Shown here: positions 8,453-16,794 of the stretch, piece after piece
How positions within the stretch are numbered: position 1 is the stretch's first letter
How the letters are laid out: each line of letters begins with the position of its first letter
NCBI GenBank assembly: GCA_013821455.1
Contig: JACDGS010000015.1
Coordinates: 1-64,000, forward strand
Source: Chthoniobacterales bacterium
GTDB lineage: Bacteria > Verrucomicrobiota > Verrucomicrobiia > Chthoniobacterales > UBA10450
Length of the DNA stretch: 64,000 bases
Direction: 5' to 3'
Made by a program: the position numbers and the translations under genes
Notes under the pieces: model-generated
The model's database searches: none
What the model saw: the letters and a program-made list of their open reading frames with translations, nothing else
Told to the model about the DNA's origin: nothing

Positions 8453-8597
8453 GTCTAACCAGGGCGATGCAGCCAACCGCTGGCCGGCGTACGCTCAAGT
8501 TTTCCATGACTCCAACCTCACAGCCCGCCGCCACGCGCGCCCTCGCCAGTCGCAGACTCGCCGTGGAGAGCGGTGGCTGATCTTGCTCTCGTTAGGC
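8453..8597 (+). repeat. attC site of cassette 3
   Basis: 145 bp from R'' GTCTAAC to R' GTTAGGC. Same family as the two sites before it but with about 20 extra bases in the variable terminal-loop region. The R' box is also an exact copy of the genome-wide octamer (TCGTTAGG). Confidence 0.88.
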
Positions 8598-8611
8598 CAC
8601 TATTCACGCCC

Positions 8612-9112
8612 ATGCCACTAAGCAACATTGTCGTTATTGTCATTCGCTTGTTCTCGCTGAACTGGCTGTTGACCTCCGTGCCGCTCTTCTTAGCGGCAAC
8701 AGCGAGTCCGTTGCCCAACGACCGGAATATGGCCGGTGTTTTGATGCTCTACGCCCCCTCCGTGCTCTTGCTCATCCTCGCAGCGGTGCTCTGGATTCTC
8801 GCGCCCGCCATCGCGCGACTAGTCAGCCGCGGCGTAGATACGACGGTGAGCGTCGGCGGTCTTTCCCGATCCGATCTTTACAGTTTCGCTTTTGTATTTC
8901 TCGGACTTTTCTTCATTCTTTCCTCGTTCGCGAATGTCGTCGACTGGGCTCACTATTTCGCCACGGTTTCCCACCCTGACGCACGCGTTCGCAACCTGTA
9001 TCAGCTTACTCGACCGTGTCTCACTCTGGGACTGGGGGTCGTTTCATTGCTCGGTGCGCCGAGCTGGACCAAGAAGCTCGTAGCCCATGACGAAAAGAGC
9101 CAAGTGGCCTAA
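8612..9112 (+). CDS. Cassette 4: membrane protein, unknown
   Basis: Protein of 166 aa with about four hydrophobic helices (residues ~8-28, 44-66, 88-110, 130-150 approximately). The ATG at 8612 is chosen because the longer track ORF begins inside the previous attC. No family is recognised. The stop codon overlaps the R'' box of the following attC. Small membrane proteins of unknown role are common cassette cargo. Confidence 0.7.
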   Translation: MPLSNIVVIVIRLFSLNWLLTSVPLFLAATASPLPNDRNMAGVLMLYAPSVLLLILAAVLWILAPAIARLVSRGVDTTVSVGGLSRSDLYSFAFVFLGLFFILSSFANVVDWAHYFATVSHPDARVRNLYQLTRPCLTLGLGVVSLLGAPSWTKKLVAHDEKSQVA

Positions 9113-9228
9113 GCAGGCGATGCAGGCAACCACTGGCCAGCGTACGCCCAAGTTTCCATGACTCCAACCTCAAATCCCGCCGCCACGCGCGCCCTCGCCA
9201 GCGGTGGCTGATCTTATTCTCGTTAGGT
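9107..9228 (+). repeat. attC site of cassette 4
   Basis: 122 bp from an imperfect R'' GCCTAAG to R' GTTAGGT. Inner arms and the central region match the other sites of the array. The last base of the R'' box differs from consensus (G for C). Its R' is preceded by TC, giving another exact octamer word. Confidence 0.85.
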
Positions 9229-9241
9229 TCTTGCGACCGCC

Positions 9242-9961
9242 GTGTTGAGCAACTCCAAGCCAAATACATATTCACGCCGCTGGTTTGAGTCCTTTCATGC
9301 CGGGATCAGCGAAACGCGGACTATGATTGAGGTCGATTTTATTTCGTCGTTCGCGCCGTTAACCCAGTTCCCTAAACTGGCCGATGTCTGTTGCGGAATG
9401 GGGCGTCACGCCCGCGCTTTAAGTAAGCGTGGCTATACAGTGACGGGCGTTGAGCGCGATCTCGCGGCCGTCGCCAAGGCTCGCGAGCTAGGCGGTGGCC
9501 CGTGCTATATCGAGGCGGACCTGCGCGATTATCAACCAGAGATAGCGGCGTATGACGCCGTCATCGTGATGGGGCAGAGTTTTGGGCATTTCGACGCCGC
9601 GGCAAATCGAGCGGTACTCGGGCGGTTGGCCACTGGGTTAAGGCCGAGCGGTCGTTTGATTCTTGACCTATGGCATCCGGAGTTCTTCGCGTCTCATCAA
9701 GGTGAGCGAGATTTTGAATTAGCCGATGGAATTGTTCGTGAAACGAAACGAGTTCGAGGCGATCGGCTCTTTGTGCATCTGGCTTACCCGACCGGTGAAC
9801 AGGAAGATTTCGAGTGGCAGTTATTCAGCCGGACCGACATGAAAGCGTTGGCGTCCTCGCTCGGATTAACTCTCGTTGCCTGCTGCATGGATTTCGATTG
9901 CTCGGACGAGGTTCGCGCGGCAACGCCCCGAATCCAATTTGTCTTGGAGCGCAATGTGTAA
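9242..9961 (+). CDS. Cassette 5: class I SAM-dependent methyltransferase
   Basis: Protein of 239 aa starting at a GTG. Motif I reads LADVCCGMGRHARAL, followed by an acidic residue in VTGVERD and a motif II region YDAVIVMGQSFGHF; the LILDLWHPEFF strand follows. This is the class I SAM-binding fold. The acceptor is not predictable. It begins 14 bp inside the cassette and is followed by a divergent attC. Confidence 0.82.
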   Translation: MLSNSKPNTYSRRWFESFHAGISETRTMIEVDFISSFAPLTQFPKLADVCCGMGRHARALSKRGYTVTGVERDLAAVAKARELGGGPCYIEADLRDYQPEIAAYDAVIVMGQSFGHFDAAANRAVLGRLATGLRPSGRLILDLWHPEFFASHQGERDFELADGIVRETKRVRGDRLFVHLAYPTGEQEDFEWQLFSRTDMKALASSLGLTLVACCMDFDCSDEVRAATPRIQFVLERNV

Positions 9962-10030
9962 GGGGCATGACCATTTGGAACTCGAACCTCTGGCCAAGGT
10001 ATGTTTCGCGTTTCCTGTGAGGCCAACATC

Positions 10031-10159
10031 CTTTAACAAAGCCGCGCGTGTGCTGGCCAAATGATGGGTTGCTTCTATCGATCCGTCGCGAGCACACATT
10101 CAGACTCCGGTCTTTAAGGTGATGTTGCGGCTTGTCGGTCCAATCCTTTCTCGTTAGGC
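10031..10159 (+). repeat. Probable divergent attC site of cassette 5
   Basis: Ends with R' GTTAGGC in TTTCTCGTTAGGCT. The left part holds a degenerate R'' (CTTTAAC) and L'' CAAAGCCGC, which is nearly complementary to L' GCGGCTTGT. Its central sequence is unlike the other four sites, so this cassette came from a different attC family or the site has decayed. Confidence 0.55.
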
Positions 10160-10187
10160 TCCCTCCGTCAAAGGCCGAGGCTCGACG

Positions 10188-10883
10188 ATGCAACGCGAAA
10201 GTGACCGCCTGACTCCCCTCTACGCACGACTGCTTCTTCGCCTAACGAGGCCGTTCCCGAATTTCGATGTGGCGTTCATCGGGCCGTTGCGCGCAAGGGC
10301 AACGCAGGCCATGCATCTCCGAGCGGGAGACCGTGTGCTCGACGTTGGTTGCGGGATAGGCGGGAGCTTTCTGTTCCTGGCGGACGCGGTCGGCCCCTCG
10401 GGCGAAGTTCTCGGCGTCGAAATCAGTCCGGCAACTGTCGCCCACGCCCAGCGTCGCATAGAGACGAATCGGTGGACCAATGTCCATGTCGTGCAGGGCG
10501 CGGCTCAGACGGTTCGGCTCGCGGGATGGTACGACGGTCTGATCATGTTCGGGGCGCCGGACGTCTATGCTTCTGCGAAAGCACTTGAGAATATCCTGCC
10601 TCATCTGCGCGTCGGAGCGCGGATTGTCTTGTTCGGGGCGAGAACGACGAACGGTGTCGCCGGCAAACTGCTGAATCCAATGCTGAAGCTCGCCGTGTCG
10701 AAGCTGTCGTTCGCGACGACCCCTCTCCCGGACGCCGAACCCTGGCACTTGGTTCGCGCCGTGACCGAAAATCTGGAGATTCGCGAGTATTTTTTCGGTG
10801 CCATGTTTCTGGCTGCGGGCTCACTCGCGCAGAATTGGACCGCCGCCCTGAAGGATGCCGTTACGAATAAGAGTGGAGCATGA
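10188..10883 (+). CDS. Class I SAM-dependent methyltransferase at the distal end of the array
   Basis: Protein of 231 aa with motif I VLDVGCGIGGSFLFLA, an acidic post-motif (VEISPATVAHA) and a downstream YDGLIMFGAPDVY. Methyltransferase_11-type fold, acceptor unknown. It follows the last recognised R' box by 28 bp like the other cassette genes, but no attC is evident after it, so it may be the native chromosomal gene next to the array or a cassette that lost its attC. An octamer word lies in its fifteenth to twentieth codons. Confidence 0.8.
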   Translation: MQRESDRLTPLYARLLLRLTRPFPNFDVAFIGPLRARATQAMHLRAGDRVLDVGCGIGGSFLFLADAVGPSGEVLGVEISPATVAHAQRRIETNRWTNVHVVQGAAQTVRLAGWYDGLIMFGAPDVYASAKALENILPHLRVGARIVLFGARTTNGVAGKLLNPMLKLAVSKLSFATTPLPDAEPWHLVRAVTENLEIREYFFGAMFLAAGSLAQNWTAALKDAVTNKSGA

Positions 10884-11009
10884 TAAAGCGCCCGACTTCT
10901 TTCTGGGGCGGACGCGAAGTATTTCAAAATCCGGATTTCCCTAACGAAAAGCCCGCGTAGCGAAGAGAGCAATTGAAAGGCGCAGGCGCGCGACTACTAT
11001 GCAGGCGCG

Positions 11010-13463
11010 GTGGCCAAACGCACTCAGCACAATGCATGGAATGAAGTTTACGCGCTCATCCTTCTCGGGGTCGGGACGCTCCTCTTCCTTGCCCTGATCT
11101 CCTACGTCCCGAAGGACATCCCGACCTGGTTTCCGCTTCTTAATTCCACCTCGTCGCCGAACCGGCCGGCGCAGAATTTTCTCGGACCGCTGGGCGCAGT
11201 CGGCGCGGGGATTTGTTACTTTCTCATCGGCGCCGCTTCTTATCTGCTGGCCGCGACGCTGCTCGGATTTGGCGGGGCGAAGCTTTTTTACGGCGAGCTG
11301 CGGGTCAGCCGGCGGGTGGGCTGGATGATTCTCTTCATCGCTTCCGGCGCGTGTCTGCTTCATCTGCAGCCGTGGTTTTTGCATGACTGGCGGCGCGAGT
11401 TCAAAATCCAGGGGCCGGGCGGATGGGTCGGTTATTTTTTTGGCCGGCATATCTTCCGCCTCGCGCTCGGCAAAGGGTCGGTCATCGTCCTGGCCGGGAT
11501 TTACCTAACGAGTCTAATCCTCATGACCGGCCTGCGGCCCGTCTATCTCGTTAGGCAAAGCGTTCTCGCGAGCAAGCGCGCGGTCGTTGTTCTGCGCCTT
11601 TGGTTTCTCCGTCGCCGGATGCGGAAGACGGACCTGAAAGGCCAGCTCGAAATCAGCCAGCAGCAGATCGCAAAACAGCAGCGCGTCCTGGAAAAGAAGC
11701 TGCGCAAAAAAGGTGCGCCTCTTCTCGACGGGCCGGTGCTGGCGACGCCGGAGGAGTTTGCCAATCGTCCGGAGCCGAAGGTCGTGGACACGACGGCGTT
11801 GCCTAACGAGTCCGCCACACCGCGCAAAAAACCTTCGCTGGCCGAATTGAAGCGTGGAAAAAAAAGCGCCAAAGCCGAGCCTGCCCTAACGACAGCGCAG
11901 GGATGGGACGCCGAGAGTTACGAGTTGCCCGGAATCGATTTGCTCGAGGAGCACGATCCCGCCGGGCGCGTCGCCGCCGATCCGGCTGAGCTGGCGGAAA
12001 TTCAGCAGACGTTGATCGACACACTTGATCAATTCGGGATCAAGGTTGCGGCCGGCGACATCACCAAAGGTCCGACGATCACGCGCTACGAAGTCTATCC
12101 GGCGAAAGGCGTGCGCGTGGATAAGATCGTTAGTCTGGAGCGCGATCTCGCCCGCGCCACGCGGGCCGAGCGGATAAATATTCTCGCGCCGATTCCGGGC
12201 AAAGACACCGTCGGCATCGAGCTGGCGAACACGCGCAAAGTCAAAGTGACGTTGCGCGAGCTGTTGCAATCGGAGGATTGGAACGCGAGCACGGCGAAGC
12301 TCCCGATCGCGCTGGGCAAAGACGTTTACGGCAAAACCATCATCGCCGATCTCGCGCAGATGCCGCACCTGCTCGTCGCGGGCACGACGGGCAGCGGCAA
12401 GAGCGTCTGCATCAATGCGCTTATCGCGAGCATGCTTTACCGGTTCACGCCGGATCAGCTCCGCTTCATCATGATCGATCCGAAGGTGGTTGAGATGCAG
12501 GTTTACAACACGCTGCCGCATCTCGTGATCCCGGTCGTGACCGATCCCAAAAAAGTGCTACTCGCGCTGCGCTGGGTGATCGATGAAATGGAGAAGCGCT
12601 ACAAAATTTTCGCCAAAGCTGGCGTGCGCAACATCACCAGCTTCAACGCACGCCCGCCGAAAAAAACGCAGGCGGAACTCGATCTTGTAGCCGGGGGCGC
12701 TGACCCCGGCGGGGCCAACGATGCCATGCTAAATGAGCGGCCGGGGTCACCGCCCCCGGCTACAATCAAAGTCCCGCGCGACGACGAGCTGATTGTGCCT
12801 GATCACATGAGTTACATCGTCGTCATCATCGATGAGCTGGCCGACCTGATGCAGACCGCGCCGGCCGATGTCGAGAGCGCGATCGCGCGCATTACGCAGA
12901 TGGCGCGCGCGGCTGGCATTCATCTCATCGTCGCGACGCAGACGCCGCGCGCCGATGTCATCACCGGCGTGATTAAGGCGAACATCCCGAGCCGCATCGC
13001 TTTCCAGGTCGCGAGCAAGATCGACAGCCGCGTCATCCTCGACGAGAACGGCGCCGATCGATTGTTAGGCCAGGGCGACATGCTCTATCTGCCGCCGAGC
13101 ACTTCACGTCTCATCCGCGCGCAAGGCGTGCTTGTGACCGATGAGGAAATCACCCGGCTGGTCGAGTTCGTGAGCGCGCAAAGTTCACCTGCGTACGATC
13201 TCGCGGCGCACGAACAAATGAGTTCCGCCAGCGCGCCTAACGATGACGATGTGACCGACGAAGACGAGGAACTGGTCGAGAAATGTCTCGAAATTATCCG
13301 CCAGGAAAAACGCGCTTCCACTTCGCTCCTGCAACGCCGGCTCCGGCTCGGCTACACCCGCGCGGCCAGGATCGTTGATATTCTGGAGCAGCGCGGCATA
13401 TTGGGACCCGGCGAAGGCGCGAAGCCGCGCGAGATTCTCGTCGATCTCGACGCCGCCGTCTGA
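11010..13463 (+). CDS. ftsK: DNA translocase FtsK/SpoIIIE
   Basis: Protein of 817 aa starting at GTG. Four to five N-terminal membrane helices (about residues 12-190), a linker, then the RecA-like motor with Walker A GTTGSGKS and Walker B VVIIDELADL, and a C-terminal winged-helix gamma domain (LVEKCLEIIRQEKRASTSLLQRR...) that in the family reads KOPS. It pumps chromosome ends through the septum for dimer resolution. Unusual: between the Walker motifs, residues ~560-585 are encoded by an in-frame palindromic repeat (12686-12764). Six octamer words lie in the gene. It starts a + strand run with the RodZ-like gene and rimO. Confidence 0.95.
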   Translation: MAKRTQHNAWNEVYALILLGVGTLLFLALISYVPKDIPTWFPLLNSTSSPNRPAQNFLGPLGAVGAGICYFLIGAASYLLAATLLGFGGAKLFYGELRVSRRVGWMILFIASGACLLHLQPWFLHDWRREFKIQGPGGWVGYFFGRHIFRLALGKGSVIVLAGIYLTSLILMTGLRPVYLVRQSVLASKRAVVVLRLWFLRRRMRKTDLKGQLEISQQQIAKQQRVLEKKLRKKGAPLLDGPVLATPEEFANRPEPKVVDTTALPNESATPRKKPSLAELKRGKKSAKAEPALTTAQGWDAESYELPGIDLLEEHDPAGRVAADPAELAEIQQTLIDTLDQFGIKVAAGDITKGPTITRYEVYPAKGVRVDKIVSLERDLARATRAERINILAPIPGKDTVGIELANTRKVKVTLRELLQSEDWNASTAKLPIALGKDVYGKTIIADLAQMPHLLVAGTTGSGKSVCINALIASMLYRFTPDQLRFIMIDPKVVEMQVYNTLPHLVIPVVTDPKKVLLALRWVIDEMEKRYKIFAKAGVRNITSFNARPPKKTQAELDLVAGGADPGGANDAMLNERPGSPPPATIKVPRDDELIVPDHMSYIVVIIDELADLMQTAPADVESAIARITQMARAAGIHLIVATQTPRADVITGVIKANIPSRIAFQVASKIDSRVILDENGADRLLGQGDMLYLPPSTSRLIRAQGVLVTDEEITRLVEFVSAQSSPAYDLAAHEQMSSASAPNDDDVTDEDEELVEKCLEIIRQEKRASTSLLQRRLRLGYTRAARIVDILEQRGILGPGEGAKPREILVDLDAAV
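12686..12764 (+). repeat. Palindromic element inserted in frame inside ftsK
   Basis: A 79-bp segment whose ends are a 25-bp inverted repeat with one mismatch: TGTAGCCGGGGGCGCTGAC at the left and, as reverse complement, TGTAGCCGGGGGCGGTGAC at the right. It keeps the reading frame and encodes a Gly/Pro-rich loop (VAGGADPGGANDAM...) just before the Walker B strand. Confidence 0.85.
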
Positions 13464-13476
13464 TCCCACCACCCCG

Positions 13477-14130
13477 ATGGAAGCTCTCGGCCCTAAACTC
13501 AAGCAGGCGCGTCTCTCGCGAAAGATCACGCTCGAAGAAGCGTCGCGCATTACCAAGATCCGTCCGTCGCGCATCGCCGAGATCGAGCAGGAAGATTTTT
13601 CCAGCTTCCCCAGTCTCGCCTATGCCAAAGGCTTCCTCCTCATCTATGGGAAATTTCTCGACGTCGATGTCACGCCCTATCTCGATGCGTTTGAAATCTC
13701 CGACCGCGTGACGGTGGATGGATATTCCTATCTGCAGGATAACGGCCCCGCCGCACCGCCGCCGCTCGTGCGCCGGCAACCGCGCAAGAGCCCGGCCTTC
13801 GTGCCTTTTCTGATCGCGGTCGCGGTCCTCGTGATCGGCATATATTTGATCCGTCTGATGCTCAACGTGCAGCGCATCACGCCTGCGCACGACAACTCGA
13901 CAGGCGCGCTCACTTCCGCCTCGGCGACCGCGACGCCGCCACCAACTGCGCTCGGTGAGATCGTCGCGCCGCGCGCCCAACCGGTGGAGGGAACACCTGC
14001 AAGCGAAGCCGGCGTGACTCCACGGGCAACACTTCGCCAACCGGAAGTGCGTCGCGCCGAGCCCGTGAATCCGGAAGACGAGCCGTCGAATCCTTCGCCT
14101 AACGAGTCGCCGCGCGGAGGCCGTCGTTGA
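13477..14130 (+). CDS. RodZ-like HTH membrane protein
   Basis: Protein of 217 aa. Residues ~1-70 form a Cro/CI-type helix-turn-helix domain (LKQARLSRKITLEEASRITKIRPSRIAEIE), followed by a basic linker, one membrane helix near residues 108-130 (FVPFLIAVAVLVIGIYLI) and a short Pro/Ala-rich periplasmic tail. This is the RodZ layout; RodZ links MreB to the cell-wall machinery. The usual C-terminal DUF4115 domain is absent. The ATG at 13477 lies 13 bp after ftsK, and the stop overlaps the rimO start, so the three genes are likely cotranscribed. Confidence 0.78.
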   Translation: MEALGPKLKQARLSRKITLEEASRITKIRPSRIAEIEQEDFSSFPSLAYAKGFLLIYGKFLDVDVTPYLDAFEISDRVTVDGYSYLQDNGPAAPPPLVRRQPRKSPAFVPFLIAVAVLVIGIYLIRLMLNVQRITPAHDNSTGALTSASATATPPPTALGEIVAPRAQPVEGTPASEAGVTPRATLRQPEVRRAEPVNPEDEPSNPSPNESPRGGRR

Positions 14131-15509
14131 ACGCGGAGCCGCCCGCGGCTTCCGGTCGCCTAACGACGGTGGGAATGATCAGTCTTGGCTGCGCCAAGAA
14201 TTTGGTCGATGCGGAAATCATGCTCGGGAGCGTGCGCGCGCAGGGGATGGAAATCACTCCCCACGCCGAGGAGGCGGATGTGCTCGTGATTAATACCTGC
14301 GCTTTCATCGATTCCGCCAAGGAAGAATCGATCGAAGCTATTCTCGAAGCGCACGAGCAACGCGGCCTAACGAAACGGCCTAACCAAAAGCTGATCGTAA
14401 GCGGTTGCATGTCGCAGCGTTTCGCGCGCGAACTGCGGGCGCAATTGCCCGAGGTGGACGCGTTCATCGGGCTCGACCAGGTGAGCGAACTGGGCGCCAT
14501 CGTTAGGCGAGTCGTTAGGCAGGAGACAGTTCCCGGCGAGAATTTCGTGACCAAAGGGCCGACCTATATTCCCGACTGGGACACGCCGCGTTTCCGTCTC
14601 ACGCCCGCGCATAGCGCCTATGTGAAAATCGCCGAGGGCTGCAATCATCCCTGTAGTTTTTGCGTGATCCCGCAAATGCGCGGCCGCCATCGCAGCCGGC
14701 CGCCGGGATCCATTCTGGCCGAAGTGCGCGGCCTCGTGGCGGAAGGCGTGGGGGAGATTAATCTGATCAGCCAGGACACCACTTATTACGGGATGGATTT
14801 GTGGGAACAAAAGGCCGGCCCGCGGCAGCCGGTTGATTCCGCACGGGGGCTCACGCTCTCGGCCTTGCTCCGCGAGCTGGAAAAAATCGACGGCGAATTT
14901 TGGGTGCGCCTTCTTTACACCCATCCCGCGCATTGGAGCGACGAACTGATCGAGACCATCGCGCAATGCGGTAAAGTCGCGCGCTATGTCGATATGCCGT
15001 TGCAGCATATCGACGAGGCGATGCTTGGCCGGATGCGCCGCGAAACGTCACGCGAGCACATCGAAAATTTGATCGTTAGGCTGCGCGCCGGCATTCCGGG
15101 ACTTGCTTTGCGCACGACTTTTATCGTTGGTTTTCCGGGCGAAACGGAAGCGGAGTTTGAGTCGCTGCTCGGGTTCATCGAGCGCGTCCGTTTTGAGCGG
15201 CTTGGAATTTTCAAATACTCGCAGGAGGAAGGCTCGCGCGCCGCGAAAATGCCGGGGCAAATCCCGGCGTCGGTCAAGAATGCGCGCTACCGCCGCGCCA
15301 TGACCTTGCAACAAAAAATCGCGCGCGAGCTGGCCGCGGCCCAGGTCGGCCGCGAACTCCGTTTGCTCGTCGATCAGCCGCTGATTGCGCGCACGGAAGC
15401 AGACGCGCCGGAGGTCGATTGTCGCGTGCTATTGCAGGAGGCCGCACCGGTCGGGGAGTTCGTTAGGCGCACGATTCGCGGTGCGCGTGGCTACGATCTT
15501 CTCGCCTAA
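14127..15509 (+). CDS. rimO: Ribosomal protein S12 methylthiotransferase RimO
   Basis: Radical-SAM methylthiotransferase of 460 aa that modifies an aspartate of ribosomal protein S12. The N-terminal UPF0004 domain shows ISLGCAKNLVDAE with cluster-binding cysteines (also NTCAF and VSGCMSQR). The radical SAM motif is EGCNHPCSFC, and a TRAM domain is at the C-terminus. The TTG at 14127 overlaps the previous stop (TTGA). The stop TAA lies inside an octamer word and the gene carries several others (14159, 14366, 14500, 14512, 15073, 15460). Confidence 0.93.
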   Translation: MNAEPPAASGRLTTVGMISLGCAKNLVDAEIMLGSVRAQGMEITPHAEEADVLVINTCAFIDSAKEESIEAILEAHEQRGLTKRPNQKLIVSGCMSQRFARELRAQLPEVDAFIGLDQVSELGAIVRRVVRQETVPGENFVTKGPTYIPDWDTPRFRLTPAHSAYVKIAEGCNHPCSFCVIPQMRGRHRSRPPGSILAEVRGLVAEGVGEINLISQDTTYYGMDLWEQKAGPRQPVDSARGLTLSALLRELEKIDGEFWVRLLYTHPAHWSDELIETIAQCGKVARYVDMPLQHIDEAMLGRMRRETSREHIENLIVRLRAGIPGLALRTTFIVGFPGETEAEFESLLGFIERVRFERLGIFKYSQEEGSRAAKMPGQIPASVKNARYRRAMTLQQKIARELAAAQVGRELRLLVDQPLIARTEADAPEVDCRVLLQEAAPVGEFVRRTIRGARGYDLLA

Positions 15510-15615
15510 CGAACGGATTTTCCGGGGCCGCCGCGGATTGGTATTTGACAGCCGGCACGCAGGTGGGCAGAGAAGATTCTCGCAATTTCAAAGCCACGAC
15601 TTTACGTTAATTTGC

Positions 15616-16422
15616 ATGGCCGATTTAAACGAACCTAAGAAGGAAACCGTTCGGATCACGCTGCCCCCGCGTCCGGCGACCGTGCCAGTCGCACGCGAAA
15701 AAGATACCGTGCGGATAAATTTGCCGACCCGTCTGCCTGGCGCCGCGCCGACCGTTCCGCTGCCTCCGCCGAGTGCCGGTGCACCGCCGCCGCCGCCGCC
15801 AAAACCCGCGGCGCCGGCCAGCATCACGCCCTCTTCGGTCAGGCCGGCTCCACCAGTCGTTAGGCCGCCGTTGCCGCCAGCTCCGGGAAGCGGGGTACGA
15901 CCGTCCGCGCCGCCTTCGCTACCCGCCCGCCCGCCTTCTCCCCCAACAACTTCATTGCCCAGGCCGCCTGAACCAGTTCGCCCCTCTGCCGCTGCGCCGC
16001 TGGCGCCGACAGGGGCAAAACCCGCCGCGCCACCGGTGCGCCCGCCTCTTTCGCCGCCGCGGCCTCCTTCTGTGCCGCCGACCACGGCGCTGAAACCGCC
16101 GTCCGCGCCCGCTTTGTTACCGGCGGTTCCGAAGCCGGTCACGCCGGCGAAGGTCGAGACTTCCGAGAGCGCGGTGGCTCCGCGAAAAGAAACCGCGCGC
16201 ATCGGCGCGGCTCCCGAATCGCCGATGAAGGCGACGGTCAAGCTTGGCACGACGCAACCTTTAAGTTCTCCGCCCGTCGGGGCGATTCGCACCGCGCCCT
16301 CCCTCGCCGCTCCGGCTCTGGTGCAAGTGCCGGTTGACTCTGTGCCGACCGGCTTTTGTTGGGCCTTGCTCGCCGTTTCTGTGCTAACCTTATTGATCCA
16401 ACTCTGGACTTACTTCTCTTAA
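15616..16422 (+). CDS. Proline-rich protein with C-terminal membrane helix
   Basis: Protein of 268 aa from the ATG at 15616. The body is low-complexity Pro/Ala/Ser with recurring short phrases (KETVRITLPP, DTVRINLPT, ETARIG, ATVKLG), and the last ~25 residues form one membrane helix (FCWALLAVSVLTLLIQLWTYF). Such tail-anchored Pro-rich proteins are found next to core genes in Verrucomicrobia but have no assigned function. It ends 8 bp before trxA and may be cotranscribed with it. The Gly-rich ORF on the opposite strand is a shadow. Confidence 0.6.
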   Translation: MADLNEPKKETVRITLPPRPATVPVAREKDTVRINLPTRLPGAAPTVPLPPPSAGAPPPPPPKPAAPASITPSSVRPAPPVVRPPLPPAPGSGVRPSAPPSLPARPPSPPTTSLPRPPEPVRPSAAAPLAPTGAKPAAPPVRPPLSPPRPPSVPPTTALKPPSAPALLPAVPKPVTPAKVETSESAVAPRKETARIGAAPESPMKATVKLGTTQPLSSPPVGAIRTAPSLAAPALVQVPVDSVPTGFCWALLAVSVLTLLIQLWTYFS

Positions 16423-16430
16423 AAAAAATC

Positions 16431-16760
16431 ATGGACGACTCTTCCGCGGTAACAATCGACGAAGCGAATTTCGAAAACGAAGTCACTAAAAGCGACCAGC
16501 CGGTGCTGGTCGATTTCTGGGCGGAATGGTGTGGTCCGTGCAAAATGATCGCGCCGATTCTGGACGAGATCGCGAAGGAAAAAGCGGGGACCATCAAAGT
16601 CGCGAAGGTCAACGTCGATAACAATCAGAGTCTCTCCATGCGCTACAACGTGCGCTCGATTCCGACGCTCCTCTTTTTCAAGGGCGGCGAAGTGCGCGAC
16701 CAGGTCACGGGCATGACGAGCAAGAAGGACCTGCTGAGCCGGCTCGACGCGCTGGCTTAA
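16431..16760 (+). CDS. trxA: Thioredoxin
   Basis: Protein of 109 aa with the complete thioredoxin fold and active site WCGPCK; the cis-Pro loop is RSIPTLLFF. It reduces disulfides in the cytoplasm using electrons from thioredoxin reductase. The ATG at 16431 is preferred over the longer track start. No octamer word lies inside the gene; one follows at 16782. Confidence 0.95.
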   Translation: MDDSSAVTIDEANFENEVTKSDQPVLVDFWAEWCGPCKMIAPILDEIAKEKAGTIKVAKVNVDNNQSLSMRYNVRSIPTLLFFKGGEVRDQVTGMTSKKDLLSRLDALA

Positions 16761-16794
16761 GGCGGCGCCGCAGTCCTTTACTCGTTAGGTAACG

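Larger units (their letters stand above)
6594..10159 (+). mobile_element. Integron gene cassette array (attC cluster, no integrase in window)
   Basis: Five consecutive cassettes on the + strand, each a gene followed by an attC site. Boundaries fall at G|TTRRRY boxes: cassette 1 6594-7167, cassette 2 7168-7703, cassette 3 7704-8591, cassette 4 8592-9222, cassette 5 9223-10153. The decisive evidence is that the 5' end of each cassette is complementary to the R'' box at its own 3' end: TTAGAC with GTCTAAC (cassette 1), TTAGAT with ATCTAAC (2), TTAGAC with GTCTAAC (3), TTAGGC with GCCTAAG (4, one mismatch), as expected for cassettes that moved as circles. No IntI-like tyrosine recombinase is encoded in the window, so this is a CALIN-type cluster or the distal part of a larger integron. 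Confidence 0.88.

Noticed and set aside
15588-16292. Glycine-rich 234-aa ORF on the minus strand
   Set aside because: It is the antisense shadow of the proline-rich gene; Pro codons CCG/CCC read backwards give Gly.
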